Below are positions 63,380-64,000 of a stretch of 64,000 nt of DNA, in pieces. The translations under genes were made by a program, and so were the position numbers. The notes under the pieces were generated by a model. That model saw nothing but the letters and a program-made list of their open reading frames with translations. It searched no databases and had not been told where the DNA came from. How positions within the stretch are numbered: the first letter of the stretch is position 1; each line of letters begins with the position of its first letter. Source of the stretch: an uncultured Oceanospirillaceae bacterium (GTDB lineage: Bacteria > Pseudomonadota > Gammaproteobacteria > Pseudomonadales > Balneatricaceae); the NCBI GenBank assembly GCA_913057435.1, contig CAJXNY010000030.1, positions 1 through 64,000 of the forward strand. Reading direction: 5' to 3'.

Positions 63380-64000
63380 TTAAGGTATCAAGTCAGGATT
63401 TGCAGGGTACCGAGCTCTTTCTTTATCTGTACGAATACGCAGATGTTCCAGTTGCTGATAGTCAATTTCGAGTTGCCTCAGAGCCGGACTGAGGGGGTTT
63501 TCTGGCGCTGGCTGCGGGGTCTTGAAAGCGTTATGTCGTTGCTTGGAGTGATGGGTCGAACGCGCTGCCATCTGTTGGCGCTTTTGCTCTGTCAGTGGCA
63601 GATTGAACTGTGCTGCCAGTTCACGCCAGGTGAACTCGGGTAGCTGCTGGTAATTCAGTAGCAGCTGGTTTTCCAGTGGCGCGTAGCTGATAAACAGCCG
63701 ATAGATAGCGCGCATCACCTTGAGGCAGTAGCGGTCCAGATCCCAGACTGGCACTGATTCCGAATCCATATCCAGTGGCTGGCTATTGATCAGTCCGGGC
63801 ACCATCTGTAGGCCTCGTTGTTTTTTGTGGGAGTCAAAAACAGCCTTGGGTGTTCGGTAGAGCAATATAAAGGGAGTCGCTGGAAAAGCCTTGCGGATTA
63901 ATGGCAGGTCGGCGATATGCCAGCAGTCCAGTTTGATAAACAGGTGGCTTTCTTTTCCTGTCTGGCGCTGGCCCAGGGCGCGGATAACTGAGCGGAGCAA
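63380..64000 (-). CDS. Sulfotransferase-like protein, 5' part cut by window end
   Basis: At least 206 residues of a frame that runs past the window edge. FIKLDCWHIADLPLIRKAF and FILLYRTPKAVFDSHKKQRG resemble the 3'-phosphate-binding half of sulfotransferases (R-x-P-x5-S pattern). The N-terminal PAPS loop would lie outside the window. The stop is 25 bases before the next sulfotransferase gene, so it opens or continues the same transcript. Confidence 0.65.
   Translation of the reverse strand: MLRSVIRALGQRQTGKESHLFIKLDCWHIADLPLIRKAFPATPFILLYRTPKAVFDSHKKQRGLQMVPGLINSQPLDMDSESVPVWDLDRYCLKVMRAIYRLFISYAPLENQLLLNYQQLPEFTWRELAAQFNLPLTEQKRQQMAARSTHHSKQRHNAFKTPQPAPENPLSPALRQLEIDYQQLEHLRIRTDKERARYPANPDLIP

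Overview
The window reads as chromosomal DNA of a marine-type gammaproteobacterium, probably near Oceanospirillales or Pseudomonadales. This rests on the core genes (hemE, a short PutA with an AraC-type regulator, radA, ettA, glyA, and the run nrdR-ribD-ribE-ribB-ribH-nusB-thiL-pgpA) and on the many c-di-GMP proteins. I cannot name a genus. No rRNA, tRNA or CRISPR array was seen.

Layout. 1-1156: a broken transposase-like fragment, an AT-rich gene-less stretch and a structured GC-rich patch. 1157-4564: a secreted DUF4347/RTX protein with a seven-repeat propeller-like core. 4784-6714: a cysteine-cluster protein, a LysE-type exporter and a lipoprotein. 6961-13436: proline use (putP, a detached PutA C-terminal domain, putA, AraC regulator). 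13720-25236: housekeeping and c-di-GMP genes (hemE, can, GGDEF-EAL, metY, radA, PilZ, GGDEF, ettA). 25396-28282: a small defence-like island with an ATPase/nuclease-like pair and an orphan JetD. 28479-31546: a periplasmic heme-domain protein translationally coupled to a membrane GGDEF-EAL protein. 31638-36804: a five-gene envelope operon (COG3014-type lipoprotein, YcfL, LpoB, DUF6844, CsgG-like). 37277-44632: glyA and the nrdR-to-pgpA run. 44831-47256: a PepSY protein with a two-component system. 47371-47982: ribA.

48118-64000 is the most unusual part. A 1984-residue secreted DUF4347/FN3/cadherin-like/RTX protein lies downstream of a TIGR03032-type protein, three tandem phage-collar-like (MdpB-type) proteins and a GNAT acetyltransferase. 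Across a 500-base regulatory gap lie a DUF6916-type gene and a minus-strand cluster: an arginine-methyltransferase-like/PhyH dioxygenase fusion, three sulfotransferases (one cut by the window end), an Asp/Asn beta-hydroxylase and an APS kinase. My reading, which is inference, is that this is a surface or secreted protein system with its own hydroxylation, sulfation and perhaps methylation and acetylation enzymes. It is the best candidate here for an undescribed system.

How the parts connect. RibD, RibE, RibB, RibH and the separate RibA give a full riboflavin route, because the GTP cyclohydrolase half of RibB looks dead. The two DUF4347 proteins share N- and C-terminal modules but have different middles, as if modules had been swapped. 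PilZ, one GGDEF and two GGDEF-EAL proteins make c-di-GMP a recurring theme, which fits an organism that switches between surface and swimming life with secreted adhesin-like proteins.
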